DNA from: Psychrobacillus antarcticus
Lineage (GTDB): Bacteria > Bacillota > Bacilli > Bacillales_A > Planococcaceae
Assembly (NCBI RefSeq): GCF_029533155.1
Contig: NZ_JAIZDB010000003.1
Location: 1-64,000 of the forward strand
Direction of reading: 5' to 3'
DNA: 64,000 nt
This document shows positions 44,612-53,558 of the stretch, piece by piece. The translations under genes and the position numbers were made by a program. The first letter of the stretch is position 1. Every line of letters starts with the position of its first letter. Below the pieces are notes generated by a model. It was not told the DNA's origin, made no database searches, and worked only from the letters and a program-made list of their open reading frames with translations.

Positions 44612-47413
44612 ATGTCGAACAATCAAACACCTTGGTCAGCTTTTTCTGGTCCTAATCTTGGGTATGTGATGGAGCAGTATGATTTATTTTTACAGTCTCC
44701 GGAAGATGTGGATCATGAATTAGTAGAGTTATTTCAGCAATATGGTGCGCCTAAGATGCCTACTGCGATATCATCTAACAACTCTGAGAAACCTGTTGTA
44801 GAGGCAAATAATTTCGAGAAAGTGGTAAATGCAATTCAACTTGCAGATGCAATACGAAATCATGGTCACTTAACTGCTAATATTTATCCATTAAATGATG
44901 GGCCAAAAGAAGATTCTAAGCTAAAATTATCTACTTATGGTTTAACGGAGCAAGATTTACGAGAAGTACCTGTTTCATTCCTAATTAAAAATGGACCATC
45001 AAATATTGCAAATGGTTTACAAGCAATTGAGTATTTGCGTTCTATGTATACGGATAAAATTGCATTTGAAATTGCTCATATTGTTAATTCGGAAGAACGT
45101 GCTTGGTTACAAGAAAAGATCGAAAAAGGTGCTGTAAAAGAAAAACTTACAGCTGAAGACAAAAAACAATTACTCAAACGTTTAACACAAGTGGAAGGGT
45201 TTGAGAAATTCATCCATCGTACGTTTGTAGGAGCAAAACGTTTTTCCATTGAAGGTTTAGATTCTTTAGTTGTATTAATGGATGAGTTAGTTCGTCAATC
45301 CGATAAAACAAAAACAAAACAAGTAAATATAGGTATGGCTCATCGCGGTCGTTTAAATGTATTAACTCATGTACTTAACAAACCTTATGAAATGATGTTT
45401 GCAGAGTTTGCACATGTGCCTACAGAATCATTTTTACCAAAAGATGGTTCACTAAAACTTTTTGAAGGTTGGTTTGGAGACGTTAAATACCATAAAGGGG
45501 CAAATTATCTCTCCCCTTCAGGTTTAAAAGTAAAACTTGCTTATAATCCTTCCCATTTAGAGGTTGTAAGTCCAATCGTTACTGGTCAAACACGTGCGGC
45601 ACAAGAAACAACAGATGCGGCTGGTTACCCAGTTCAAGATAAAAATGCTGCTTTTGCTATATTAGTACATGGTGATGCTGCTTTCCCAGGGCAAGGGGTT
45701 GTAACCGAAGTATTAAACTATAGCCGCGTTCGTGGTTATCAAACTGGTGGTTCGATACATATTATCGCGAATAATATGATTGGTTTTACTACCGAACATT
45801 TTGATTCTCGTTCAACTAACTATTCTTCTGACCCAGCTAAAGGGTATGAAGTACCTGTTATTCATGTAAATGCTGATGATCCTGAAGCGGTAATTGGTGT
45901 GGCAAAATTTGCACATGAATATCGTCAAAAATTTGGAAAAGATATCGTTATTGATTTAATGGGGTATCGTCGCTATGGACATAACGAAATGGATGAACCG
46001 TTAGTAACAAACCCAACGATGTATCATTCTATTCATAAACATCCAACTGTTCGTGAGTTATACGGCAAGCAGTTAGTAGAAGAAAGCTTAATCGATGCTT
46101 CGGAAGTAAAAACAATAGACGAATCTGTTTTCGCTGAAATGCAACAAGCTTATGATCGTGTGAAAGAACTTCCACCATCGACTGTACATGATATCGTTAT
46201 ACCACAAGTTGTGTTAGATGGTATACCGGAAATTCAAACAGGGGTAGAAGAGAGTAAGCTTGCTCAAATCAATGAAGATTTACTTACATGGCCAGCTGAT
46301 TTTAATGCTTTCAAAAAGTTAGAAAAAATATTGAAGCGTCGTGAAGAGCCGTTCAAAGGTAAGGGTAAAGTAGATTGGGGCCATGCAGAAACATTAGCAT
46401 TTGCAACAATTTTACAAGAAGGCAATTCTATCCGTCTATCTGGTCAAGATGCTCAACGTGGGACTTTCTCTCATAGACATTTAGTACTTCATGATGAAAA
46501 AACTGGAGCTGAATTAACACCGATTCATGCTATTAGCGATGGGAACGCTTCATTTGTTGTGCATAATAGCCCACTAACAGAAGCAGCAATTTTAGGGTAT
46601 GAATTTGGATATAACTTAGAAGATAATAACTCACTAACGATTTGGGAAGCTCAATATGGTGACTTTGCGAATATGGCACAAGTTATGTTTGATAACTTTA
46701 TCAGTTCGGCTAGAGCTAAATGGGGTCTAAAATCAGGCTTGGTTATGCTATTGCCACATGCTGCAGAGGGTCAGGGTTCCGAGCATTCTAGTGCACGTTT
46801 AGAACGCTATTTACAATCAGCTGCTGAAAATAACTGGACTGTTGCCAATCTATCAAGTGCGGCTAACTATTTCCACATTTTACGCAGACAAGCGAAAATG
46901 CTTAAGGAAGAAGTTATTCGTCCGTTAATCATTGTTTCACCTAAATCATTATTACGTCATCCACTAGTTGGAGCAGATGTAGCAGATTTAACTTCTGGTC
47001 AATTTGAAACAGTGGTGGAACAACCTGGTTTAGGTCAACAGGAAGACAAAGTAGAGAAAATTATTTTTGTTAGTGGTAAACTTGCAATAGACTTGGCAGA
47101 CAAAGTAAAAGATGGAGTAGGTTTTGACCATCTTCATATTGTTCGTGTTGAACAACTGTACCCATTCCCACAAGAAAAGATTCAAGAGATTGTATCCCGT
47201 TTCCAGTATGTGAAACAGCTTGTTTGGGCTCAAGAAGAACCACAAAATATGGGTTCATATCACTTTGCTCTTCCATATCTATTAGAAATAGCAAAAGATC
47301 AAGAAATTACTTATGTAGGGCGTGTGCATAGAGCAAGTCCTGCTGAGGGTGATGGAGATACTTATAAAGTAGAACAAGCACGTATTATTGAAGAAACATT
47401 AAAGAGCTTATAA
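44612..47413 (+). CDS. odhA: 2-oxoglutarate dehydrogenase E1 component
   Basis: A 933-residue thiamine diphosphate enzyme decarboxylating 2-oxoglutarate in the TCA cycle. It has the short N-terminal docking helix (SGPNLGYVMEQYDLFLQSP), GMAHRGRLNVLTHVLNKP (His of the active site), ILVHGDAAFPGQGVVTEVLNYS (ThDP GDxA...N motif), YRRYGHNEMDEP, and the C-terminal transketolase domain with GQDAQRGTFSHRH and AEGQGSEHSSARLERYLQ. The length matches B. subtilis OdhA. A GGAGG site precedes ATG 44612; odhB follows by 35 bp. Confidence 0.97.
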   Translation: MSNNQTPWSAFSGPNLGYVMEQYDLFLQSPEDVDHELVELFQQYGAPKMPTAISSNNSEKPVVEANNFEKVVNAIQLADAIRNHGHLTANIYPLNDGPKEDSKLKLSTYGLTEQDLREVPVSFLIKNGPSNIANGLQAIEYLRSMYTDKIAFEIAHIVNSEERAWLQEKIEKGAVKEKLTAEDKKQLLKRLTQVEGFEKFIHRTFVGAKRFSIEGLDSLVVLMDELVRQSDKTKTKQVNIGMAHRGRLNVLTHVLNKPYEMMFAEFAHVPTESFLPKDGSLKLFEGWFGDVKYHKGANYLSPSGLKVKLAYNPSHLEVVSPIVTGQTRAAQETTDAAGYPVQDKNAAFAILVHGDAAFPGQGVVTEVLNYSRVRGYQTGGSIHIIANNMIGFTTEHFDSRSTNYSSDPAKGYEVPVIHVNADDPEAVIGVAKFAHEYRQKFGKDIVIDLMGYRRYGHNEMDEPLVTNPTMYHSIHKHPTVRELYGKQLVEESLIDASEVKTIDESVFAEMQQAYDRVKELPPSTVHDIVIPQVVLDGIPEIQTGVEESKLAQINEDLLTWPADFNAFKKLEKILKRREEPFKGKGKVDWGHAETLAFATILQEGNSIRLSGQDAQRGTFSHRHLVLHDEKTGAELTPIHAISDGNASFVVHNSPLTEAAILGYEFGYNLEDNNSLTIWEAQYGDFANMAQVMFDNFISSARAKWGLKSGLVMLLPHAAEGQGSEHSSARLERYLQSAAENNWTVANLSSAANYFHILRRQAKMLKEEVIRPLIIVSPKSLLRHPLVGADVADLTSGQFETVVEQPGLGQQEDKVEKIIFVSGKLAIDLADKVKDGVGFDHLHIVRVEQLYPFPQEKIQEIVSRFQYVKQLVWAQEEPQNMGSYHFALPYLLEIAKDQEITYVGRVHRASPAEGDGDTYKVEQARIIEETLKSL

Positions 47414-47448
47414 CATAGGATTAGATCAGACTAGAGGAGGAAATTCAA

Positions 47449-48678
47449 GTGGCAGACATTATTGTTCCAGAATTAGCAGAATCGATTACAGAGGGTACTA
47501 TTGCACAATGGTTAAAACAGCCTGGTGATACAGTTGAAAAAGGTGAGTTCATCGTAGAACTTGAAACAGATAAAGTGAACGTTGAAGTTATTTCAGAAGA
47601 AGCTGGAGTAGTTAGTGAACTTTTAGCTGCTGAAGGAGATACAGTTCTAGTTGGGCAAGTAATCGCAGTAGTAGGAGCTAGTTCAGGTTCAACTGCATCA
47701 GCTCCAGCTGCACAAGCTGAAGCAAAAGAAGAGGTAAAAGCACCTGAAGCTCCTAAAGCAGCTCCAGTAGTTCAAGAGACTGCAACTGAGCAAGACCGTA
47801 CGATTGCAAGTCCTGCAGCGAGAAAACTAGCTCGTGAAAAAGGCATTAACCTAAGTGATATTTCACCTGTAGATCCTATGGGTCGCGTACGTGTACAAGA
47901 CGTTTCTGCTCATGGCTCAGCACCAACACCTGCAAAAGCAGCTCCTGCTCCAGCAGCAAGTGCACCTAAAGAAGATGATGGCCGCACAACTCGTGAAAAA
48001 ATGTCTCGTCGTCGTCAAACGATTGCTTCACGCTTATTAGAAGTAAGACAAAGTACTGCAATGCTTACAACTTTCAATGAAATTGATATGACGAATGTTA
48101 TGGCATTACGTTCGCGCAAAAAAGATCAATTCTTTGAACAAAATGATGTACGTCTTGGGTTCATGTCATTCTTCACAAAAGCGGTAGTGGCAGCACTTAA
48201 AAAATATCCATATGTAAATGCTCAAATTGATGGAACAGATATCGTGAAAAACAACTTCTATGATATTGGTATCGCCGTTTCTACAGAAGGTGGTCTTGTA
48301 GTCCCGATCGTTCGTGATGCAGACCGAAAAAACTTTGCAGAAATCGAAGCTAATATTGGAGAACTTGCTAAAAAAGCACGTGATAATAAATTAGCTCTAT
48401 CGGATATGTCTGGTGGTTCTTTCACTATTACAAACGGTGGAGTATTCGGATCTTTATTGTCAACACCTATCCTAAATGGTACACAAGTTGGTATTTTAGG
48501 AATGCACACAATCCAAAAACGTCCTATCGCTGTTGGAAATGAAGTTGAAATCCGTCCAATGATGTACGTGGCATTATCTTATGACCACCGTGTAATCGAT
48601 GGAAAAGATTCAGTTGGCTTCCTAAAAACAGTTAAAGAATTACTAGAAAATCCAGAAGACTTATTGCTTAATAGTTAA
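47449..48678 (+). CDS. odhB: Dihydrolipoyl succinyltransferase (E2 of 2-oxoglutarate dehydrogenase)
   Basis: A 409-residue E2. The lipoyl domain (1-75) carries the lipoylated Lys in [12 protein letters not shown] (about 42). An Ala/Pro-rich linker follows, then the peripheral subunit-binding domain (about 120-155, [18 protein letters not shown]), and the catalytic core with [15 protein letters not shown] (active-site His and Asp). GAGGAGG precedes the GTG start at 47449. With OdhA and lipoamide dehydrogenase (not in the window) it converts 2-oxoglutarate to succinyl-CoA. Confidence 0.97.
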   Translation: MADIIVPELAESITEGTIAQWLKQPGDTVEKGEFIVELETDKVNVEVISEEAGVVSELLAAEGDTVLVGQVIAVVGASSGSTASAPAAQAEAKEEVKAPEAPKAAPVVQETATEQDRTIASPAARKLAREKGINLSDISPVDPMGRVRVQDVSAHGSAPTPAKAAPAPAASAPKEDDGRTTREKMSRRRQTIASRLLEVRQSTAMLTTFNEIDMTNVMALRSRKKDQFFEQNDVRLGFMSFFTKAVVAALKKYPYVNAQIDGTDIVKNNFYDIGIAVSTEGGLVVPIVRDADRKNFAEIEANIGELAKKARDNKLALSDMSGGSFTITNGGVFGSLLSTPILNGTQVGILGMHTIQKRPIAVGNEVEIRPMMYVALSYDHRVIDGKDSVGFLKTVKELLENPEDLLLNS

Positions 48679-48791
48679 CAAAAAAATCAGGAATCCAGTT
48701 TCCCGGTTCTTTAAGTTCAAGACCTGTTTCTATCGTTTTCGAAGGACTTTGAACAGACATTTTGCTATAATATTACCGTTTGAATTTTTAG

Positions 48792-48842
48792 GGATGCTGG
48801 TTGGTTGTGACACTCGTCACAACCAACCAGCATCCTTTTTTT
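48792..48842 (+). terminator. Very strong terminator of odhAB
   Basis: Perfect 20-bp stem (48792-48811 with 48816-48835), ACTC loop, seven Ts. Confidence 0.95.
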
Positions 48843-48857
48843 CGGTAATCTTATGGC

Positions 48858-48963
48858 GTTTGTCCCGCATTAACGGGCAGTAGAGAACTGCCCGTAAAAG
48901 CCCGAATGGTTCAACTAACAATCAGTGGGGGGATGAAGCCCCACTAATTGAAGTTTCACTTTT
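48858..48963 (-). repeat. Structured intergenic repeat, copy C
   Basis: On the minus strand: AAAGTGAAACTTCAATTAG, a hairpin TAGTGGGG / CCCCACTGA, TTAGTTGAACCATTCGGGC, then CTTTTACGGGCAGT / ACTGCCCGTTAATG and GCGGGACAAAC. It is the most compact and regular of the three copies and probably closest to the family core. Confidence 0.75.
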
Positions 48964-49299
48964 TCTATCTGTCGCCCTCCTACAACTCTTAGAAACAGGT
49001 AAGTACGTTTTTGGATAGAAAAGATGATTTCCTATTTAGAGAAGTGGATGATGGATGACGGTCTAAGTACGCGACATCGTGGTGCTCCTGCGCAAAGATC
49101 GTCGCAAAATAAAAAAACATTTCGCAACGACTGCCTGTCCCGCATCATGCGGGCCCGAATATGCAATTTCATTCGCTATCTCGCCTCTTTATTAAATTTT
49201 TCACGACCCTTCATCAAAGTTCCCAAGTGTAGCCTATGGATCTTTCGCTTTTGTTTGCAATGAGAGCATGCTGAATAATATATAACTTGCTCCCCTGGA
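48964..49299. other. Non-coding stretch between odhAB and ku
   Basis: 336 bp without a credible gene. It includes GTACGCGACATCGTGGTGCTCCTGCGC and a small TCCCGCAT / ATGCGGGC hairpin (about 49139-49154) of higher GC than its flanks, similar in flavour to the other dispersed repeats. A 79-codon ORF at 49024 crosses it but has no ribosome site or homology that I recognise. Confidence 0.4.
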
Positions 49300-50127
49300 T
49301 TAAGAGGTTTTGGCTTTCGGAGTTCTTTTCTTGGTCGTAGGTTTTTTCATTTTGGTTCTATCAAGGGAAGCTTGTAGGGCAGACATTAGATCGGTCACAT
49401 TTGATGGTAATTCTGTTTGTTTTTCGCTTGTAGTGACTACATTATTTCCAGCCTTTTTCTCTTCAATTAGCTCCATTAAGGCAGTTCGGTAATCATCTGT
49501 GTATTTTTCAGGTTGAAATTCTGTAGTTAATTGGTCCACAAGCATTAAGGCAGTATCGAGTTCTTTTTTTACTATCGCTTGTTCAGTAGGAATATTTGGT
49601 ACATCTGTAGAGTTACGAACTTCATCGGGGAAGTGAATGGTTTCCATGATTAATGTTTCTTTATAGACGCGGACAATTGCTAATTGCTCCTTAGAACGAA
49701 TCATAATTTTAGCAACTCCAATTTTGCCAGACTCCAGCAATGCTTCTCTTAACAGAGAGTAAGCTTTTCCACCACCACTATCAGGTGCCATAAAGTAACT
49801 TCGCTCGAAGTAAATTGGATCAATTTCCTCTAGTTTTACAAAGTCTATTATTTCAACAGCCTTATCTTCATTTTCTTTTTTCAGTTTTTCTAGTTCTTCT
49901 TCATCTAAAATAACAAATTTGTTTTTAGAGTATTCATATGCTTTGACGATATCCTCATTCTTCACCTCCTGTTTACAGCCTTCACAAACCTTCGCATAGC
50001 TTATTGGTGTATGACAATCCTTATGGAGCTGACGTAATTTTATATCCTTATTTTCTGTTGCTGTATGGAGCTTAATGGGAATATTAACCAAACCAAAGCT
50101 GATACTTCCTTTCCAAACTGTATGCAT
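49300..50127 (-). CDS. ku: Non-homologous end joining protein Ku
   Basis: A 275-residue bacterial Ku, which forms a ring on double-strand DNA ends and recruits LigD. MHTVWKGSISFGLVNIPIKLHTATE starts the core; LRQLHKDCHTPI, VCEGCKQEV, FVILDEEELEKL, IDPIYFERSYFMAPD and the basic tail (KPTTKKRTPKAKTS) are all typical. I chose the ATG at 50127; the GTG at 50139 is within the RBS region. It is divergent from ligD, and a sigma-G-like promoter precedes it, agreeing with forespore expression known for B. subtilis Ku. Confidence 0.95.
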   Translation of the reverse strand: MHTVWKGSISFGLVNIPIKLHTATENKDIKLRQLHKDCHTPISYAKVCEGCKQEVKNEDIVKAYEYSKNKFVILDEEELEKLKKENEDKAVEIIDFVKLEEIDPIYFERSYFMAPDSGGGKAYSLLREALLESGKIGVAKIMIRSKEQLAIVRVYKETLIMETIHFPDEVRNSTDVPNIPTEQAIVKKELDTALMLVDQLTTEFQPEKYTDDYRTALMELIEEKKAGNNVVTTSEKQTELPSNVTDLMSALQASLDRTKMKKPTTKKRTPKAKTS

Positions 50128-50155
50128 GATGGTCACCACTTTTTCTTTTTCTTCT

Positions 50156-50186
50156 TACTATGCAATCTTTTACTTCTTTTTATGTA
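50156..50186 (-). promoter_or_regulatory. Sigma-G-like forespore promoter of ku
   Basis: On the minus strand TACATA (50186-50181), 18-base spacer, CATAGTA (50162-50156). This fits the sigma-G pattern TGMATA-N17/18-CATNNTA with one mismatch. Confidence 0.5.
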
Positions 50187-50244
50187 TCAAAAGTAGATTT
50201 AATATGAAAACTAAAGAAAAACATTGGAAGTAGGAAAACAATTG

Positions 50245-52080
50245 ATGCCTATGCTTTTAACTGCTTCAACAGAAGTTCCTTTAGGAAATGAGTGGGTGTA
50301 CGAAACGAAATATGATGGATTTCGATGTATTTTAGAATGGGAGAATGAGCCATTACTGAAAAGCAGAAACGGAAAATTACTAAATGATATATTTCCTGAG
50401 ATTATTAACTTCTGTCATGACATGTATAACCAAATAAAACCCTATTTACCGCTGACAATGGACGGTGAATTAGTTTATTTAATAAATAATTTTCAAAGTG
50501 ATTTTTCCAAAGTTCAGTTAAGAGGTCGAATGAAAAATAGCGAGTCCATAAGAAATAATGCTCAAACATTTACATGTCATTATATTGTATTCGATTTGCT
50601 GCAATATATAGGCAAGGATCAAAGCAATCTTTCATTAACTAAACGAAAAAAGCAAATGGACCGACTGTTTAAAAAAGTTCAACTTCCTGTGTCCATAAAT
50701 TATGAAGATACAAAAAGATTACAGGCCATAGACGTTTTTGAGGACCATACACAATTGTGGGATAAAATAGTCGCAGGTAATGGGGAAGGGTTAATAGCCA
50801 AACAAAGAAGTAGCACATGGAATAGCGCCCAGCGGACTACCAAGTGGTTAAAAATAAAAAACTGGAGATTTATTAATGTCGTTTTAACGAAATATGATAA
50901 AGAGAATGGCTTTTTTCATGGTGCCCTATATAAAAATGACCTTTTGTTAGAAGTCGTTACATTTAGACACGGACTATTCAAACAGGAGCAAAATATGTTA
51001 ATAGCATTATTTCAAAAGAATGGGACAAAACTATCCAATAATATTTGGGAAATAGAACCATCCATTTGTGTAGAAATTGCTTGTATTGATTTTGATGGAA
51101 AAAAGTTAAGAGAACCAAGATTTCATTCGTTTAATTTGAATAAGGATATACAGGATTGTAATTGGCAACAGATGTATAAAGAATTATATCCTTTACCCCC
51201 ATCTACTAAGATGACTCATCCTGATAAACCAATATGGCCTGATCTGGGGATACGAAAAGATGATTACCTTATGTACCTACAACGAATATCTCCCTACATG
51301 TTACCTTTTCTAAAGGATCGGCTTCTTACAGTTATTCGATTTCCACATGGTGTAACTGGGGAAAGTTTCTATCAGAAGAATACTCCTGATTATGTTCCAG
51401 ACTTTGTTGCGACAAGGCAAATGGACGATATTAATTATATGATGTGTAATGATATAGAATCATTGCTCTGGTTAGGAAACCAGCTAGCACTGGAATTTCA
51501 TATTCCTTTTCAAACGGTACATACAAATAATCCGACCGAAATTGTATTTGACCTGGATCCACCATCGGTTCACGAATTTTCATTGGCTGTGGAAGCTGCT
51601 TTACGAATGAAACTCATATTTGATCAATTTCAGCTGAAGTCCTATGTAAAAACTTCTGGTGGGAAGGGAATTCAGCTATATATCCCATTAGTGGAGGATA
51701 GCTTTACGTATGAAGAGACAGGTATTTTCACTAGATTTGTATGTGAATTTTTAGTAGAGCAAGATCCGAAGTGGTTTACTACTGAAAGACTGAAAAAGAA
51801 TCGCGGCAATAAATTATATTTGGATTATGTCCAACATAAGGAAGGCAAAACGATAATAGCTCCCTATTCACCTAGAGGAAATGACTCGGGGCTTATCGCA
51901 ACTCCGCTTATATGGGAGGAGGTCAAAGAATCTTTAAAACCAAATACATTTTCGATTCCATATGTACTAGATCGTGTAAAGAATGAAGGGAATCCATTTC
52001 GAGACTTTAGATTAAATATGGAAAAAGAAAACTTTACAATAGTCTTAAATCAATTAAAAGAACTTATAAAAAATGATTAA
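50245..52080 (+). CDS. ligD: ATP-dependent DNA ligase LigD (ligase plus polymerase domains)
   Basis: A roughly 611-residue NHEJ enzyme with the Bacillus domain order. The ligase domain (about 1-310) has the adenylated Lys in ETKYDGFRC and SRNGKLLNDIFPE. The primase/polymerase domain (about 320-610) has HPDKPIWPDLGIRKDDYL, the catalytic DLDPP, KTSGGKGIQLYIPL and YSPR. No phosphoesterase domain is present, as in other Bacillus LigD. The start is uncertain: ATG 50245 with AGTAGGA upstream is favoured; TTG 50224 adds seven residues but lacks a ribosome site. Confidence 0.93.
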   Translation: MPMLLTASTEVPLGNEWVYETKYDGFRCILEWENEPLLKSRNGKLLNDIFPEIINFCHDMYNQIKPYLPLTMDGELVYLINNFQSDFSKVQLRGRMKNSESIRNNAQTFTCHYIVFDLLQYIGKDQSNLSLTKRKKQMDRLFKKVQLPVSINYEDTKRLQAIDVFEDHTQLWDKIVAGNGEGLIAKQRSSTWNSAQRTTKWLKIKNWRFINVVLTKYDKENGFFHGALYKNDLLLEVVTFRHGLFKQEQNMLIALFQKNGTKLSNNIWEIEPSICVEIACIDFDGKKLREPRFHSFNLNKDIQDCNWQQMYKELYPLPPSTKMTHPDKPIWPDLGIRKDDYLMYLQRISPYMLPFLKDRLLTVIRFPHGVTGESFYQKNTPDYVPDFVATRQMDDINYMMCNDIESLLWLGNQLALEFHIPFQTVHTNNPTEIVFDLDPPSVHEFSLAVEAALRMKLIFDQFQLKSYVKTSGGKGIQLYIPLVEDSFTYEETGIFTRFVCEFLVEQDPKWFTTERLKKNRGNKLYLDYVQHKEGKTIIAPYSPRGNDSGLIATPLIWEEVKESLKPNTFSIPYVLDRVKNEGNPFRDFRLNMEKENFTIVLNQLKELIKND

Positions 52081-52135
52081 ATATAGTAGGTAAAAAACAT
52101 ACGTTCGCATACAATAGTAAAAAGGAGGAACGAAC

Positions 52136-52357
52136 TTGCGTAATGATTTAGTAAAGTATTTAAATCGAGGATGGATTGTCGAGTTAATGTATGTATCAAA
52201 AGCTGGAGAGATCAGTAAGCGTAAAGTAAAGCTACTAAAAGTACAAGAAGATATATTCCATGCTTATTGTTTTAAGCAGAATGCGAAAAGAACATTTCGA
52301 GTCGATCATGTCCTAGCACTCGTTCCCATATTACAACAGGAAAGAGGAGCTGTATAA
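52136..52357 (+). CDS. WYL-like mini-domain protein
   Basis: A 73-residue protein starting at TTG 52136 after a perfect AAAGGAGG. The pattern is a compact beta-rich SH3-like unit, IVELMYVSKAGEISKRKVKLLKV, then HAYCFKQNAKRTFRVDHVLALVPI, the last part matching the end of WYL domains (RTFRxDRI). WYL domains sense nucleic acids or nucleotides in DNA-damage and defence regulators. A stand-alone copy next to ligD is suggestive, but no function is known. Confidence 0.65.
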   Translation: MRNDLVKYLNRGWIVELMYVSKAGEISKRKVKLLKVQEDIFHAYCFKQNAKRTFRVDHVLALVPILQQERGAV

Positions 52358-52434
52358 ATTTCTCTTCTTTCCTACAATGATTTATTGAAAAAAGTTATCT
52401 TGAAACGTATACTAGTTATAAAGGAAGTGGATAT

Positions 52435-52632
52435 ATGATACATACAAATTGGGCTACAATGCCAACTATTAAAACAGTAACATGTACGCAAACAGATGCT
52501 AAAAAATTTCTTGTGAGTAATGTGCTTACTGTTGGAAAAACATATGAAGTTAAAAATGAAACAGAAGAATTTATATTTGTAATTGACAACACAGGAAAAG
52601 TTGGCGGCTACTACAAAGAATATTTTCAATAA
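52435..52632 (+). CDS. DUF6501 family small protein
   Basis: A 65-residue protein. IKTVTCTQTDAKKFLVSNVLTVGKTYEVKNETEEFIFVIDN and GKVGGYYKEYF form the conserved pattern of DUF6501, short beta-rich proteins common in Bacillales. The function is unknown. ATG 52435 follows AAAGGAAGTGG; a perfect terminator begins at the stop. Confidence 0.8.
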   Translation: MIHTNWATMPTIKTVTCTQTDAKKFLVSNVLTVGKTYEVKNETEEFIFVIDNTGKVGGYYKEYFQ

Positions 52633-52663
52633 AAAAACCGATGTGATTTCATCGGTTTTTTTT
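52631..52663 (+). terminator. Terminator after the DUF6501 gene
   Basis: AAAAAAACCGATG / CATCGGTTTTTTT, 13-bp stem, TGATTT loop. Confidence 0.92.
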
Positions 52664-52685
52664 CATAAGGAGGTAAGAATATAAA

Positions 52686-53549
52686 ATGAAAGACATAATA
52701 ATGGATGAACAACAGAAGAGATTACTTCGAGTACATTCCGAACAAGACACAGAACTTATTGGGGCGGGCGGGTATCTATCACCAGAAGAATATTTACTGG
52801 AAGATGTCCTAATTGCTATATCCTTAAAAAAACCTGTTTTGTTAAAAGGACCAACAGGGGCTGGAAAAACAAAGCTTGCCGAAACAGTTTCAGCATTTTT
52901 TTCTCAGCCTATTCAAAGTATAAACTGTTCCGTGGATTTAGATGCGGAGGCATTAATAGGGTTTAAAACTATCGTGACAAATGATGGAGTGAACGTAATT
53001 GATTTTGTAGATGGACCAGTAGTGGAAGCTATGAAAAAAGGACATATCTTATATATCGATGAGATAAATATGGCCAAAGCAGAGACGCTTCCTATTTTAC
53101 ATAGTGTACTTGATTATAGAAGAATGCTTACAAACCCTTTTACAGGAGAAGTTATAAAGGCACATCCTGATTTTTCGGTTATTTCTGCGATTAATGAGGG
53201 CTATATCGGGACAACCCCTATGAATGAAGCGTTGAAAAATCGATTCGTTTCGTTTGCAATTCCATATATTTCTGGTGCGCATCTTGAACAACTATGGCAG
53301 GAGATGTTTCCAACAGCCCCTAAGTCCCTACACACACTGATGTTGAATTTAGCCAATGATTTAATGGAACAAGTCAAACAAGGGTTACTTTCAGAGGAAG
53401 CAGCATCTATTAGAAGTTTGCTCTATGCTACTGAATTAGCACTATATATGGAACCAATAAGAGCAATTACATATGCGATCGCTGAAAAGCTAGAGGATGA
53501 CCAAGAAAAACAGCTTGTTTTAGCTTTGGCTTCTTCTTGGATTAAGTGA
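52686..53549 (+). CDS. yojN: MoxR/CbbQ-type AAA+ ATPase, YojN-like
   Basis: A 287-residue AAA+ protein. Walker A GPTGAGKTK (about 58-66), Walker B ILYIDEINMAK (about 119), sensor 1 SAINEGY, arginine-finger region NEALKNRFVSF. MoxR/CbbQ ATPases act with a VWA partner as chaperones that remodel or load metal enzymes. The partner gene (yojO) follows by 9 bp. In B. subtilis the pair lies beside odhAB, as here. The client is unknown. Confidence 0.9.
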   Translation: MKDIIMDEQQKRLLRVHSEQDTELIGAGGYLSPEEYLLEDVLIAISLKKPVLLKGPTGAGKTKLAETVSAFFSQPIQSINCSVDLDAEALIGFKTIVTNDGVNVIDFVDGPVVEAMKKGHILYIDEINMAKAETLPILHSVLDYRRMLTNPFTGEVIKAHPDFSVISAINEGYIGTTPMNEALKNRFVSFAIPYISGAHLEQLWQEMFPTAPKSLHTLMLNLANDLMEQVKQGLLSEEAASIRSLLYATELALYMEPIRAITYAIAEKLEDDQEKQLVLALASSWIK

Positions 53550-53558
53550 GGTAGATCA

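Noticed and set aside
49024-49263. 79-codon ORF between odhB and ku
   Set aside because: No ribosome-binding site, unusual composition and position inside repeat-like non-coding DNA.
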